A stretch of DNA of 64,000 nt from DATHTS01 sp965219305 (GCA_965219305.1 OZ244725.1:992001-1056000), one strand, 5' to 3'. Counted from the first letter of the stretch, positions 53,988 to 63,622 are shown. Notes: a model not told the origin generated them from the sequence alone. Translations and numbers: made by a program.

Positions 53988-56864
53988 TTATTCAGCTAAC
54001 AATTCGCGCAAAACATAAGGCAGAATTCCGCCATTCTTGTAATACTCGATCTCGATCGGCGTGTCAATCCGCAGAGCAACCCGAATCTCATTTGAAGTTC
54101 CGTCCTGTTTATTTATTCTCAGCGTTACGTCCTGACGCGGTTTGACTTCCGCTTCTTCCAAACCGACAAGATCGAAAGTTTCCGTGCCGTCCAAACCGAG
54201 CGATTCGGGCGTAACGCCTTCTTTGAATTGCAGAGGCAAAACTCCCATTCCGATCAGATTCGAGCGGTGAATTCTTTCAAACGATTCGGCAACGACGGCT
54301 TTTACGCCCATTAAAAGCGTGCCTTTCGCCGCCCAATCGCGCGAACTACCTGTTCCGTATTCCTGTCCGGCGAGAATGATCAGCGGAACACCGTTTTCTT
54401 CGTATTTCACCGCCGCATCGTAAATCGTCATCTCTTCGCCCGATGGCTGATAGATCGTGTAACCGCCTTCCTGAGGCGCGACCATCTGATTTTTTATCCG
54501 AACATTCGCAAAAGTTCCGCGCAACATTACGCGGTCGTTTCCTCGACGCGAACCGTAGGAATTGAAATTTTGCGGTTCAACGCCGTGTTCCTGCAAATAA
54601 AGTCCCGCCGGAGAAGTCGGTTTGATCGCGCCTGCCGGCGAAATATGGTCGGTCGTAACCGAATTTCCGAAAATGGCGAGCGGTCGCGCACCTTCGATGT
54701 TGTGAAATTCGCTCGTTTCCATCGTAAAACCGTCAAAATACGGCGGTTCTTGAATGTAAGTCGAATCGGAATCCCATTCGTAAACTTGTCCCGTAACGGT
54801 CGGAATATCGTTCCACATCGGATTTTTCTCGGCGAAATCGCTGTAAAGTTTTTTATAATTTTCAGGATCAAACGCCTGTTTCATAACTTCCCTGACTTCT
54901 TCGAGCGATGCCCAGATTTCTTTCAAATAAACGTCGTTGCCGTCTTTATCAACGCCGAGCGGTTCTTCCGACAGATCTTTCGTGATCGTTCCGGCAAGCG
55001 CGAACGCGACGACAAGCGGCGGCGACATCAGGAAATTCGCTTTGATATTTTGATGAACGCGCGCTTCGAAATTGCGATTTCCCGACAATACCGAGGCGGC
55101 GATCAGATCGTTTTCGACAATTTGTTCCTCGATTGCCGGATGAAGCGGACCGGAATTTCCGATGCACGTCGTGCAGCCGTAACCGACGAGATTAAAACCC
55201 AGATCGTTCAAATACGGCTGTAAACCGGTTTTTTCCAGATAATCGGTAACGACGCGTGACCCCGGCGCAAGAGATGTTTTGACCGTCGGTTTGATCGTCA
55301 TTCCGCGCTCGACCGCTTTTTTCGCCAAAAGTCCGGCGGCGATCATTACGGACGGATTCGATGTATTTGTGCAGGAAGTTATCGCAGCGATCAAAACGTC
55401 ACCGTGTCCGACCGATTCCGTGTGCGGATCGTCGGTTTCAAAGGCATCGGCTTCGACGCGGTCTGGAGTCGGACGATTCTGCATCATTTCCATTTCAGTC
55501 GTGACGCTCGTGTTTTTCAGACTTTCGCCATCATCTTTTGAAATCGGTGCAGTCGCCGAGTTTTGTTCGCCGCCGCCGGTCACGGTTCCCGATTTGTGAC
55601 TGTTTAATGTTAGATAAAAACGGCGATCAAATTCTTCCGCGTCACGATTGAAACCGCCGTCGGTAACGCTTCCTGTAAATAATTCTTCAAACTTTTCGTC
55701 CAGATCGGTTAGATTAATTCTGTCCTGCGGACGTTTCGGTCCAGCAACTGCCGGAACTATCGTCGAAAGATCGAGATCAATTACTTTCGTGTAATCAACT
55801 TCGCCTTTTTTCGGAATGCCGAACATTCCCTGCGCGGTGAAATAATTTTTGATCGTTTCGATATGTTTTTCATCGCGTCCGGTCGCGCGGAAATAATCCA
55901 GCGTTTTTTCGTCAACTCCGAAAAATCCCATTGTCGCGCCGTATTCGGGCGACATATTCGCAATCGTCGCGCGGTCGGTCGCCGGAAGATTTGCCGTTCC
56001 TTCGCCGTAAAATTCGACGAATTTGCCGACGACTTTTGCTTTACGCAAGATTTCCGTAACTCTCAAAACCAAATCCGTCGCCGTCGCACCCGAAGGCAGT
56101 TCGCCCGTCAAATTAACTCCGATCACGTCCGGCGTTAAAATATAAACCGGTTGACCGAGCATCGCGGCTTCGGCTTCGATTCCGCCAACGCCCCAACCGA
56201 CGATTCCGAGACCGTTAATCATCGTCGTGTGCGAATCAGTTCCGACGAGCGTGTCGGGATAATAAACGCCGTCTTTTTCAAAAACACCTTTCGCCAGATA
56301 TTCCAAGTTGACTTGGTGAACGATGCCGATTCCCGGCGGCACGACTTTGAAGCCGTTAAACGCCTGAGTTCCCCATTTCAAAAACTTATAACGCTGTTCG
56401 TTGCGGCGAAATTCAACTTCCATATTTTTCTGATACGCTTCTTCGCTGCCTGAATAATCAACCTGCACCGAATGGTCAATCACGAGATCAACCGGAACGA
56501 GCGGTTCAATAACGCCCGGATCTTTTCCCGTTCTCTCGACCGCCGAACGCATCGCCGCCAGATCAACCAGAAGCGGAACGCCCGTAAAATCCTGCAAGAT
56601 GACGCGCGCCACCGTAAACGGAACTTCTTCCTCACGTTCGGCGTTCGCGCCCCAATTTGCCAGAAATTTCACATCTTCTTCGGAAACTTTTTTCCCGCCG
56701 TCGAAATTTCGCAAAACCGATTCGAGAACGATTCTGACCGAGATCGGCAGACGCGAAATTTTCGCTACGCCTTCGGCTTCGAGTTGCGGAAGACTGTAAA
56801 ATTCGGCATCGCTTCCGTCGCCGGTCTTAAATGTTTGTTTTGTATTGAAAAGATTATGTTTCAT
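53988..56864 (-). CDS. acnA: Aconitate hydratase A
   Basis: 958 residues. The [4Fe-4S] ligands are in T-S-C-T-N-T and G-C-T-T-C-I-G-N-S-G; the swivel domain has the F-N-S-Y-G-S-R-R-G-N and G-E-Y-G-T-G-S-S-R-D-W-A motifs. It interconverts citrate and isocitrate in the TCA cycle, and family members also bind mRNA when the cluster is lost. It is about 65 residues longer than E. coli AcnA because of a charged, Ser/Thr-rich insertion (about 405-475) before the first cluster Cys. Monocistronic. Confidence 0.96.
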   Translation of the reverse strand: MKHNLFNTKQTFKTGDGSDAEFYSLPQLEAEGVAKISRLPISVRIVLESVLRNFDGGKKVSEEDVKFLANWGANAEREEEVPFTVARVILQDFTGVPLLVDLAAMRSAVERTGKDPGVIEPLVPVDLVIDHSVQVDYSGSEEAYQKNMEVEFRRNEQRYKFLKWGTQAFNGFKVVPPGIGIVHQVNLEYLAKGVFEKDGVYYPDTLVGTDSHTTMINGLGIVGWGVGGIEAEAAMLGQPVYILTPDVIGVNLTGELPSGATATDLVLRVTEILRKAKVVGKFVEFYGEGTANLPATDRATIANMSPEYGATMGFFGVDEKTLDYFRATGRDEKHIETIKNYFTAQGMFGIPKKGEVDYTKVIDLDLSTIVPAVAGPKRPQDRINLTDLDEKFEELFTGSVTDGGFNRDAEEFDRRFYLTLNSHKSGTVTGGGEQNSATAPISKDDGESLKNTSVTTEMEMMQNRPTPDRVEADAFETDDPHTESVGHGDVLIAAITSCTNTSNPSVMIAAGLLAKKAVERGMTIKPTVKTSLAPGSRVVTDYLEKTGLQPYLNDLGFNLVGYGCTTCIGNSGPLHPAIEEQIVENDLIAASVLSGNRNFEARVHQNIKANFLMSPPLVVAFALAGTITKDLSEEPLGVDKDGNDVYLKEIWASLEEVREVMKQAFDPENYKKLYSDFAEKNPMWNDIPTVTGQVYEWDSDSTYIQEPPYFDGFTMETSEFHNIEGARPLAIFGNSVTTDHISPAGAIKPTSPAGLYLQEHGVEPQNFNSYGSRRGNDRVMLRGTFANVRIKNQMVAPQEGGYTIYQPSGEEMTIYDAAVKYEENGVPLIILAGQEYGTGSSRDWAAKGTLLMGVKAVVAESFERIHRSNLIGMGVLPLQFKEGVTPESLGLDGTETFDLVGLEEAEVKPRQDVTLRINKQDGTSNEIRVALRIDTPIEIEYYKNGGILPYVLRELLAE

Positions 56865-57024
56865 ATAAATTTTATTATTTCAATTTGTGTTTAATACTTA
56901 TGTTTTAAGTGTAAAAAGGCGGGCGAATTAAATCAAGATGCGGAAATCGGTAAATTTTTATAGCGTAGTTAGAATTAGGAATTGGAAAGCATATTTCAAT
57001 TTGCCTTTGATTCTTTAAGTCTAG

Positions 57025-57260
57025 GCAATCAGAACAAAATTAAAAAAACAAAAGAAGCGGAATATACAGAAATTTTCTGGTTGAACTACTGATAATAAGC
57101 ACGTCCTTCCTCCAACAAAATATACAATTGATCGAGAGCGTAGATAATTCTTTTCTGATCGGGTTTATTTGTGTAAATCCGCCCGTCGCGTTTAAACATC
57201 TTGATATATTCTAATGTAACTTCCGGCGGCGGCGGCGGTTTGATACGATAATTTTTTTTA
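57025..57260 (-). pseudogene. Decayed third copy of the unknown-gene/TPR-lipoprotein unit
   Basis: 57085-57250 repeats, almost base for base, the last ~160 bp of the gene at 58981-60186 (encoding E-V-T-L-E-Y-I-K-M-F-K-R-D..G-R-A-Y-Y-Q). It is followed on the minus strand by the start of a further TPR lipoprotein signal peptide (V-L-I-I-S-S-S-T-R-K-F-L-Y-I-P-L-L-L-F-F) that ends at a TAA. It is a relic of a tandem duplication. The rest of 56865-57025 is AT-rich with nothing recognisable. Confidence 0.8.
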
Positions 57261-57273
57261 TTTATCGTTGATT

Positions 57274-58116
57274 TCAGTTAATAGCTGATTTCGCTTTTTC
57301 CGTCAGTGCTTCAATTCTTTGTTTCACATCGTCATATTTTGGATCAATTTTGAACAGAGCTTCGTAAGTTTTTTTAGCATTTTTCCGATTACCAGTTTCT
57401 TCAAAAGACCTTCCCAGTAAATAAAGTGCGACAGTGTTTTGATGATTGAGTGAAATAGCCTTTTGCATACTTATAATTGTGTCTTTGTATAGATTAAGTT
57501 TAAATTGAACAAAACCTAAACCTTCCCAAAATATGCTTGATTTTGGATCAGATTTAGTTAAATACTCATATTGTTCTAAGGCTTCACGAAATTTCCCGTT
57601 TTTTTGAAGAATCTCCGCAAAAAGAAGATGTGCTATAAGATCATCGGGTTTAATTTCCAAACCGGATTTTACGGCTTCTTCCGCCCTAATCAACAATTCT
57701 GAATCGGTTATGTTGGATCGTTCAATCTTCTGTTCGTTAAATTCATAATAACTTTCCGCAAGATTAAATCGAACATTTGCACTATTTGGTGATAGTTCTA
57801 TTAAGCCTTCAAAACAAACAATTGATTTGCTATAATTTTTCTTTTCTTTAAGTTCGTAACATTTATCGAAAACCGCCTTTTGTCCCGCATTGGAAATTTC
57901 CATCCCCTCGTCGGGATGTGCAAGAATTGCTTTGCTGTAACAACCGGACGCGCCTTCGAGGTCATCCTTGTCAAGAAATTGCTGACAGCGTTGCAATGAA
58001 TCGGAAACGGTTTCACTATTGTTTTGACACGAAGCGGTCAAAACAATAGTGAAAAAGAAAAACAATAGAAACGGAAAATACAGAAATTTACCAACTAAAT
58101 TATTGATAATAAGCAC
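57274..58116 (-). CDS. TPR-repeat lipoprotein (paralogue 2)
   Basis: 280 residues starting at GTG 58116, preceded by GGAGGAAG. The signal peptide ends in L-T-A-S-C, a lipobox. TPR units cover about residues 40-270 (for example N-G-K-F-R-E-A-L-E-Q-Y-E-Y-L-T-K-S-D-P). It is a tandem paralogue of 58134-58997, most alike at both ends (M-L-I-I-N-N.. and Y-D-D-V-K-Q-R-I-E-A-L-T). Probable outer-membrane or periplasmic scaffold; role unknown. Confidence 0.85.
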   Translation of the reverse strand: MLIINNLVGKFLYFPFLLFFFFTIVLTASCQNNSETVSDSLQRCQQFLDKDDLEGASGCYSKAILAHPDEGMEISNAGQKAVFDKCYELKEKKNYSKSIVCFEGLIELSPNSANVRFNLAESYYEFNEQKIERSNITDSELLIRAEEAVKSGLEIKPDDLIAHLLFAEILQKNGKFREALEQYEYLTKSDPKSSIFWEGLGFVQFKLNLYKDTIISMQKAISLNHQNTVALYLLGRSFEETGNRKNAKKTYEALFKIDPKYDDVKQRIEALTEKAKSAIN

Positions 58117-58133
58117 GTCCTTCCTCCTAAATT

Positions 58134-58997
58134 TTAATTAGTTGCTGCTTTCCGTTTTTTTGTTAATGCTTCAATTCTTTGTTTCACATCGTCATAATTT
58201 GGATCAATTTCAAAAAGTTTTTCAAATTTTTCAAGTGCTTTGTCTCTTTTTCCTTCTTTATCATATAGCTTTCCTAAAAAATAAAGCATTAATGTATCGT
58301 CTGCTTTTATACTCAAGGCTTTTTCATAACTTCCAATTGCTCCGGTTATATCGTTGTTTTTTTCTTGAGCCATACCGAGATAAACCCAAAATACTCTGGT
58401 TTCAGGTTTTAGTTCGACAGATTTTTTATATTCTTCTATAGCAACTTGAATATAACCTTTACCCTCGAGAAGAGTGTCTTTTTCTTTGAGAATATCACCA
58501 TAAAGAGCGTGAGCCGCCGCATCATCAGGTTTAAGTTCTAAGCCGGATATTACTGCTTCTTCTGCTCGATTTAACAATTCCAAATCGGTCATTTTAGACC
58601 TATTAAACAGTTGTTTATAATACTGATAGTTACTATCAGCTAGTAAGAAATAAATGTTTGCGCTATTAGATTGTAGTTTTTCTAAGTCATTAAGACAATG
58701 AATCGCACTTTGGTAGAATTTTTCATCTTTTAACTCAACACACTTTTTAAAAAGTTCTCTGTGTCCGGCTTTTGAAAGTTCAATTGCACTATCAGGTTGG
58801 GCAATAATAGCTTTTTGATAACAACTTGATGCACCATTATAATCGTTTTTATCAAGAAATTTCTGACATTGCTCAAGTGTTGCAACAATTGTTTTCTGTT
58901 TATTTTGACACGAAGCGGTCAAAACCATCACGCAACAGTTGAACAAAAGAAATGCAAAAAATAAAAATTTGCCGATTGAGTTATTGATAATAAGCAC
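58134..58997 (-). CDS. TPR-repeat lipoprotein (paralogue 1)
   Basis: 287 residues starting at GTG, overlapping the end of the upstream gene by 17 nt, so the two are translationally coupled. The signal peptide ends in L-T-A-S-C. TPR units cover about 35-275, closing with F-E-I-D-P-N-Y-D-D-V-K-Q-R-I-E-A-L-T. The 18-bp spacer to paralogue 2 carries the same ribosome-binding site, evidence of duplication with its control region. Function unknown. Confidence 0.86.
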   Translation of the reverse strand: MLIINNSIGKFLFFAFLLFNCCVMVLTASCQNKQKTIVATLEQCQKFLDKNDYNGASSCYQKAIIAQPDSAIELSKAGHRELFKKCVELKDEKFYQSAIHCLNDLEKLQSNSANIYFLLADSNYQYYKQLFNRSKMTDLELLNRAEEAVISGLELKPDDAAAHALYGDILKEKDTLLEGKGYIQVAIEEYKKSVELKPETRVFWVYLGMAQEKNNDITGAIGSYEKALSIKADDTLMLYFLGKLYDKEGKRDKALEKFEKLFEIDPNYDDVKQRIEALTKKRKAATN

Positions 58998-60186
58998 GTC
59001 CTTCCTCCAACAAAATATACAACTGATCGAGAGCGTAGATAATTCTTTTCTGATCGGGTTTATTTGTGTAAATCCGCCCGTCGCGTTTAAACATCTTGAT
59101 ATATTCTAATGTAACTTCCGGCGGCGGCGGTTTAAGACGATATTTTTCATCTTCGATTTGATTTTCGAGCCTTTGCTTCTCACTAAAAAATCTTGTTAAG
59201 AAAGCCATTCGATCATTAAATCTCCTCCATTTATAGGCTTCCAGAAATATTGTCACGCTAGAACCCCAACGATCTGCCACATTATTAGCTCTTGAATAAG
59301 GGTTGAATTTATTTGGTGCTAACTTTAGTCCTCTGATTCTGGGTTTATAACCTTTTCCTTTTGCTCTCTTCTTTGTATCAATATCCCATTCCACTGTGTC
59401 TAATTTGTCGGTCGGTTTTTGAAAGTATTCGCCGCTTCGATGATCGGTTGTAGGAATTTCTGAACCAATATTATCATTGTCATTCCACTCTTTTTCCTGT
59501 TCTTTTCTTTCCCTATTCAAATCATTTAAATCTTTTGAAGTTTTGGTAGGTGCGCTAATAGCCTCTTGATCGGGCGGAATCAGCGGAATCAAATCATCAT
59601 CGTAATAATAATCACGTTCTTCTTGCGACATCGAGAAAAATCTCGCTATCCAACGGCGGTTGTTTGCTTTACCGGCAATGTTTTTATCGGTATAAATTAA
59701 GCCTGCCCAATCATTAAGTGCGGCAGCTTCCAGACGGGTAAGATTTCGCTCCGCCGGAGTCGAATCATCAAAGTAAAGCCAATTATTCGCCGTCGTAACA
59801 GCACTTATAACATCATTTTGATTAATTCCGCCGGTGCTGACCATCGTAAGTTTATCCGTAAAATTACCGATTCGCGCCCACAAAATCCACAAAAAGGGAT
59901 TATCGTTATATCCCGATTCGTTCGTTAAATAACGCAACGCCCGAAAAAGTCCGATTCTCGTTTCGGGCGAACTGCTGATTGCCACCATTAGTCTGCCCAA
60001 CGCTTGAAGCCGCGCGTCGCCGGAGGATGAAAGAAGCAGTTCCAAATCGGTGGTTATTTGGCTGCCGAGTTCGGTATTTGTAATAAACTGCCCGACCTTA
60101 AACGCCTCGAATGAAGCACGCTGATCTCGAAAGGCAATCAACTCCTCTATCAAACTTTGTGACACCGGAACGGATATATTTCCCAA
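58981..60186 (-). CDS. Protein of unknown function (larger part of a gene interrupted by TGA)
   Basis: 401 residues without a recognised family. The N-terminal two thirds is helical (I-E-E-L-I-A-F-R-D-Q-R-A-S-F-E-A-F), a charged linker follows (about 215-260), and the C-terminal ~110 residues are basic with R/K/Y-rich helices. The only start is TTG 60186 with no ribosome-binding site; the frame is open upstream to a TGA at 60199-60201 and then continues as the 57-codon frame at 60202-60372. Original length was about 460 residues. Its 3' end is duplicated at 57085-57250. Confidence 0.65.
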   Translation of the reverse strand: MGNISVPVSQSLIEELIAFRDQRASFEAFKVGQFITNTELGSQITTDLELLLSSSGDARLQALGRLMVAISSSPETRIGLFRALRYLTNESGYNDNPFLWILWARIGNFTDKLTMVSTGGINQNDVISAVTTANNWLYFDDSTPAERNLTRLEAAALNDWAGLIYTDKNIAGKANNRRWIARFFSMSQEERDYYYDDDLIPLIPPDQEAISAPTKTSKDLNDLNRERKEQEKEWNDNDNIGSEIPTTDHRSGEYFQKPTDKLDTVEWDIDTKKRAKGKGYKPRIRGLKLAPNKFNPYSRANNVADRWGSSVTIFLEAYKWRRFNDRMAFLTRFFSEKQRLENQIEDEKYRLKPPPPEVTLEYIKMFKRDGRIYTNKPDQKRIIYALDQLYILLEEGRAYYQ

Positions 60187-60198
60187 AGGATCGGTTTT

Positions 60199-60372
60199 TC
60201 ACATCCGCACCTGATCATACGATGCCCACGCTTTTTCGTCATTGTTTGTAATTCTAAAACCGTTCGGATACTGAGAATTGTAATCTTTGATGTCGGCTTC
60301 CGTATATCTGAAATACTTTTTTAGCAATTCATTGCGAATGTCCAATGCGCTGTTATTCGCAGGTTTTTTCAT
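60199..60372 (-). CDS. N-terminal fragment of the same unknown gene, ending at in-frame TGA
   Basis: 57 residues from the ATG at 60372, preceded by AAAGG at good spacing. It ends ..Y-D-Q-V-R-M then TGA, and the downstream frame continues K-T-D-P-L-G-N in phase. No signal peptide. A TGG-to-TGA or CGA-to-TGA nonsense change is the simplest account. Confidence 0.6.
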   Translation of the reverse strand: MKKPANNSALDIRNELLKKYFRYTEADIKDYNSQYPNGFRITNNDEKAWASYDQVRM

Positions 60373-60432
60373 CAAAAACCTTTTTCTAACCGGTTCGTCG
60401 AATGAATTTCGTGTTTCCCATCTGACTGACAA

Positions 60433-60758
60433 AAATGATTTCCTTCTTTATTTTACCCAAAATTCTGTAAAAACCTCTGACTAAAATTAACTGTTAAAAT
60501 TTTACGCCTTTAAAAATTTTATGTCAACGATTTTCGTTTCAGAAACGTCGATGTTATGAATGCTAACCGGTAGATTTTCCGGCATTTCGGCTAAATTGAG
60601 AAGTAAATTAAAATTAATTTACTTAAATAAGGAAAATGAAAAACTTATTAACCGAATCTACGCAAATAATTTTATGAAATTTATTTTATATTTATTCGCA
60701 TTTATTCGCGTAGATTCGCGGGCGAAATTTTGTCATAATTTTTATTCCGAATCGCTCA
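60433..60758. other. Intergenic region with a small palindrome
   Basis: No gene. An 11-bp inverted repeat CGAATCTACGC (60653-60663) with its complement (60708-60718) encloses an AT-rich 44-nt loop. It resembles dispersed intergenic palindromes rather than a terminator, as no T-tract follows. Confidence 0.5.
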
Positions 60759-61649
60759 ATGAAAGATTCCAGATCAAATTTTTTGACCAGCGGTGTGAGC
60801 CAGATGTTTTTTTCGACAATCGCTTTCGCTCTGGCAAACGGCTTTGTCAAAAAGGTTTCAAACATTCACGTGATGGAAGTCGTCTTTTTTCGCTGTTTGA
60901 TCGCCGCCGTGTTTTGCGTGATCGGTCTGAGCAAAGCGAAAGCGTCATTTTTCGGCACAAATCGCGGTTTGCTGTTTATGCGCGGATTTTTCGGCACGCT
61001 CGCGCTCGCGCTGTTTTTTTACACGGTGCAGAATATTCCACTTGCAACGGCGATGACTGTGCAGTATCTGTCGCCGATTTTCACTGCGATCATCGCCACT
61101 TTCTTTTTGAAAGAATCGGTCAAACCTGTGCAGTGGATTTTCTACGCCGTCGCTTTTGCGGGAGTTTTGCTGATCGGCGAAGTCGATGCGCGGGTTTCTT
61201 TTTTGTTTATATTTCTCGGCGTAATTTCCGCGTTCGGCTCCGGCGCGGCTTATAATATCGTGCGGAAATTGAAAGATGCGGAACATCCTTTGACGATAAT
61301 TTTATATTTTCAAATGGTCGGAATTTTTGCGGGCGGAATTTCCCTGCCGTTCGTTTGGCAAATGCCCGTCGGTTCGGATGGGTTTTATTTGCTTTTGATC
61401 GGGATTTTCTCACAGCTCGGACAAGTTTTTTTAACCAACGCCTTCAGCCGTGAACGCGCCGCGAGTGTGGCGATCATCGTTTACACGGGCTTGATTTACG
61501 GAATTACAATCGGCTGGATTTTCTTTGACGAAGCGCAGACAATTTTCTCACTCGCCGGAATGCTGCTCGTCGTCGCCGGAGTAATTATGAGCGTGATTTA
61601 CAACAAACGGCAGAAAGATTTGGAAAAAATCGAAGCAACAATCGGTTAG
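60759..61649 (+). CDS. EamA/DMT-family transporter
   Basis: 296 residues with ten predicted membrane segments in two EamA halves (about 10-140 and 150-285). F-F-R-C-L-I-A-A near helix 2 and the P-I-F-T-A-I-I-A-T-F-F-L-K-E-S end of helix 4 are typical of the drug/metabolite exporter superfamily. The ATG at 60759 has no clear Shine-Dalgarno. It sits 21 bp ahead of the moaB/mogA gene on the same strand; the substrate is unknown. Confidence 0.9.
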   Translation: MKDSRSNFLTSGVSQMFFSTIAFALANGFVKKVSNIHVMEVVFFRCLIAAVFCVIGLSKAKASFFGTNRGLLFMRGFFGTLALALFFYTVQNIPLATAMTVQYLSPIFTAIIATFFLKESVKPVQWIFYAVAFAGVLLIGEVDARVSFLFIFLGVISAFGSGAAYNIVRKLKDAEHPLTIILYFQMVGIFAGGISLPFVWQMPVGSDGFYLLLIGIFSQLGQVFLTNAFSRERAASVAIIVYTGLIYGITIGWIFFDEAQTIFSLAGMLLVVAGVIMSVIYNKRQKDLEKIEATIG

Positions 61650-61670
61650 AAAATTACGTAAAAGATTTTA

Positions 61671-62168
61671 ATGAGCAGTAAAGAAAACAAACAAATTAAC
61701 GCAATCGTAGTTACGGTCAGCGATTCGCGCGAAGAAGAAACAGATATTTCGGGTGTAACTTTGGTCGGTTTGCTTTTGGAAATCGGCGCGGTAATTGATG
61801 AAAAAATCATCGTTTCCGATGATTTTGAAAATTTGCGGCAGACGCTTTTCAGTTTGACCGAACGCGAAGAAGTAAATTTGATTATTACGACGGGCGGAAC
61901 GGGTTTAGCCGACCGCGACAACACGCCCGAAGCGACGCAAGCCGTGATCGAACGCGAAGTTCCGGGCATTGCTGAAGCGATGCGAATCGAAACGCTCAAA
62001 AATACGCCGTTGGCGATGCTTTCGCGCGGCGTTTGCGGCGTTCGTAATAATACTTTGATTTTAAATCTTCCCGGTTCGACGAAAGGCGTGAAAGAGTGTT
62101 TCGCGGTAATCAAATCGGTCTTGAATCACGCTGTAAATCTACTTGAAGGCAAAACTTCACACGATTAA
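61671..62168 (+). CDS. moaB: Molybdenum cofactor biosynthesis protein, MoaB/MogA family
   Basis: 165 residues. The molybdopterin-binding motifs T-T-G-G-T-G-L-A-D-R-D-N-T-P-E-A and L-P-G-S-T-K-G-V are complete. MogA-type proteins adenylylate molybdopterin before metal insertion; MoaB orthologues are close relatives, and sequence alone does not separate them safely. No other moa, mog or moe gene is in the window. Possibly cotranscribed with the EamA gene. Confidence 0.9.
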   Translation: MSSKENKQINAIVVTVSDSREEETDISGVTLVGLLLEIGAVIDEKIIVSDDFENLRQTLFSLTEREEVNLIITTGGTGLADRDNTPEATQAVIEREVPGIAEAMRIETLKNTPLAMLSRGVCGVRNNTLILNLPGSTKGVKECFAVIKSVLNHAVNLLEGKTSHD

Positions 62169-62246
62169 ATTATTAATTTGGCTAAAAAGTTGAATTTGGA
62201 AATTTCAATTTCATATTTTATTATTGGTTTTTAAGAATTTAACAAA

Positions 62247-62834
62247 ATGGCAATTAAAACAGCAGGACTCAAAACCGACAAACCGGCGGAAATCAAAATC
62301 GAAAAAGAAACTGAAATAGAACTCCCGAAAGACACGGAAGATCATATCAGAAAAGTCTTCGCATTTCTTCCTCTCGAACAGATGCGCGGAATCACTAAAA
62401 TCAGAATTGTTGATTTTATCAATGATCCGCGTCTGAAAAACGCCGACGTAAAAATGCAGGGCGATCTGCCCGGACTTTATCATCCGCGCGTTCAAAACAA
62501 AGGCGCGTGGCTCGAAGTGTCCGCCGGAGCTTTGCTCAAACCTTTTTCAAAATTTATGGAAAAATGGATGGCGAAAACTTCGTTCAAGGCAAATCTCGCC
62601 GGAGTTATTTTCTCGCTCGTCGGTCAGCATTATTTTATGACGCTTCGCCATTCGGTCAAAAAACAGAATATCGAACCGCAAGTCCGCAAATACGCCGAGA
62701 AAAATTTAAGAGAATGGAGCGAAAAACAATCCGAAAACAGTTGGCGCGGGAAAATCTTCAAACCCGTCCGCCCATATATGGAAAAATGGGCGAAATGGCT
62801 CAACAAACGCGCCGCCGCCGCGCAGAAAAAATAA
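62247..62834 (+). CDS. Conserved-looking protein of unknown function
   Basis: 195 residues, strongly basic C-terminus ending K-R-A-A-A-A-Q-K-K. No signal peptide; one moderately hydrophobic segment (about 113-130) followed by Q-H-Y-F-M-T-L-R-H-S-V. A short charged N-terminus precedes a mixed alpha/beta region (about 30-90). I recognise no family. Codon use matches its neighbours, so it is a likely real gene. Confidence 0.75.
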   Translation: MAIKTAGLKTDKPAEIKIEKETEIELPKDTEDHIRKVFAFLPLEQMRGITKIRIVDFINDPRLKNADVKMQGDLPGLYHPRVQNKGAWLEVSAGALLKPFSKFMEKWMAKTSFKANLAGVIFSLVGQHYFMTLRHSVKKQNIEPQVRKYAEKNLREWSEKQSENSWRGKIFKPVRPYMEKWAKWLNKRAAAAQKK

Positions 62835-62866
62835 TTTACAGTTGAACATTCGATCAGCGAGTTTTT

Positions 62867-63535
62867 TTATCTCTTGTTTTCCGCCTGCACCATTTTCTTC
62901 GATATTTCACGCGCCAGATTTTCCGCCAGACTTCCCCAAGAAGTCGTCTCTCCGGCGGCGATTACTGTTCCGCTTTTGTTGTCGTAAACGCTGAACGTAT
63001 AACGATGTGTGATAATCGAAAAATGCACGAAACTGATCTCGATTATCAAATCGGCATCTTCTTTGTAACGCACGATGTTAAGATTCAAACTCTGCCAATC
63101 CGTGCGCTTCATCAATTCTTTCTCAAGTGCTTGCGGCGAAGGATTTAGCGAATCTTTTTTAATCGCTATCGTCCGCGCTTCCTTTAATGCCTCTTTCGGT
63201 TCAAGCACGACGTGAGTGTTCTGCACATCGCCGGGATTTACAAATGACGGTTTAGCTTTCGGAATCTCATCCGCAGTTTTTTCCTGCGGTTTTTCAAGCA
63301 TTATTTTGATAACTTCATCGGTTACGCCCGCTTTTTTCAAATTAATCAAATCGCCCATTGCCGTCTCGAATCCGCCTTTCGTCTGCTTGATTTTCAAAAC
63401 AATCAAATCGCTGCTCAATCCGGTCTGCGTCATTTGAATAACATCTTTATTTGTTAGAATTTCGTCTTGCGAAAAAGCCGTTACTGAAAAACATACGATT
63501 AAAAATATTATTGTTATAAATCTCTTGATATACAT
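62867..63535 (-). CDS. Exported protein of unknown function
   Basis: 222 residues with a clear signal peptide (cleavage after A-F-S-Q). An N-terminal helical module (about 25-82; L-T-N-K-D-V-I-Q-M-T-Q-T-G-L-S..I-L-M-L-E-K type pattern) recurs in Acidobacteriota exported proteins, followed by a linker and a C-terminal alpha/beta domain (about 105-222). Possibly envelope-associated. No enzyme motif seen. Confidence 0.8.
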   Translation of the reverse strand: MYIKRFITIIFLIVCFSVTAFSQDEILTNKDVIQMTQTGLSSDLIVLKIKQTKGGFETAMGDLINLKKAGVTDEVIKIMLEKPQEKTADEIPKAKPSFVNPGDVQNTHVVLEPKEALKEARTIAIKKDSLNPSPQALEKELMKRTDWQSLNLNIVRYKEDADLIIEISFVHFSIITHRYTFSVYDNKSGTVIAAGETTSWGSLAENLAREISKKMVQAENKR

Positions 63536-63622
63536 ATTTTATCCGGCAAAAAGTTGCGCGTAAAAATTATGTTAATCGGATAAATTTTGGATTTGTGATG
63601 AATTGTTATAGTTTTTCGACTG

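Noticed and set aside
60199..60201. Selenocysteine codon
   Set aside because: The gene is of an unknown, non-redox type, there is no Cys-rich context, and no evident SECIS-like hairpin follows the TGA. A nonsense mutation is simpler.
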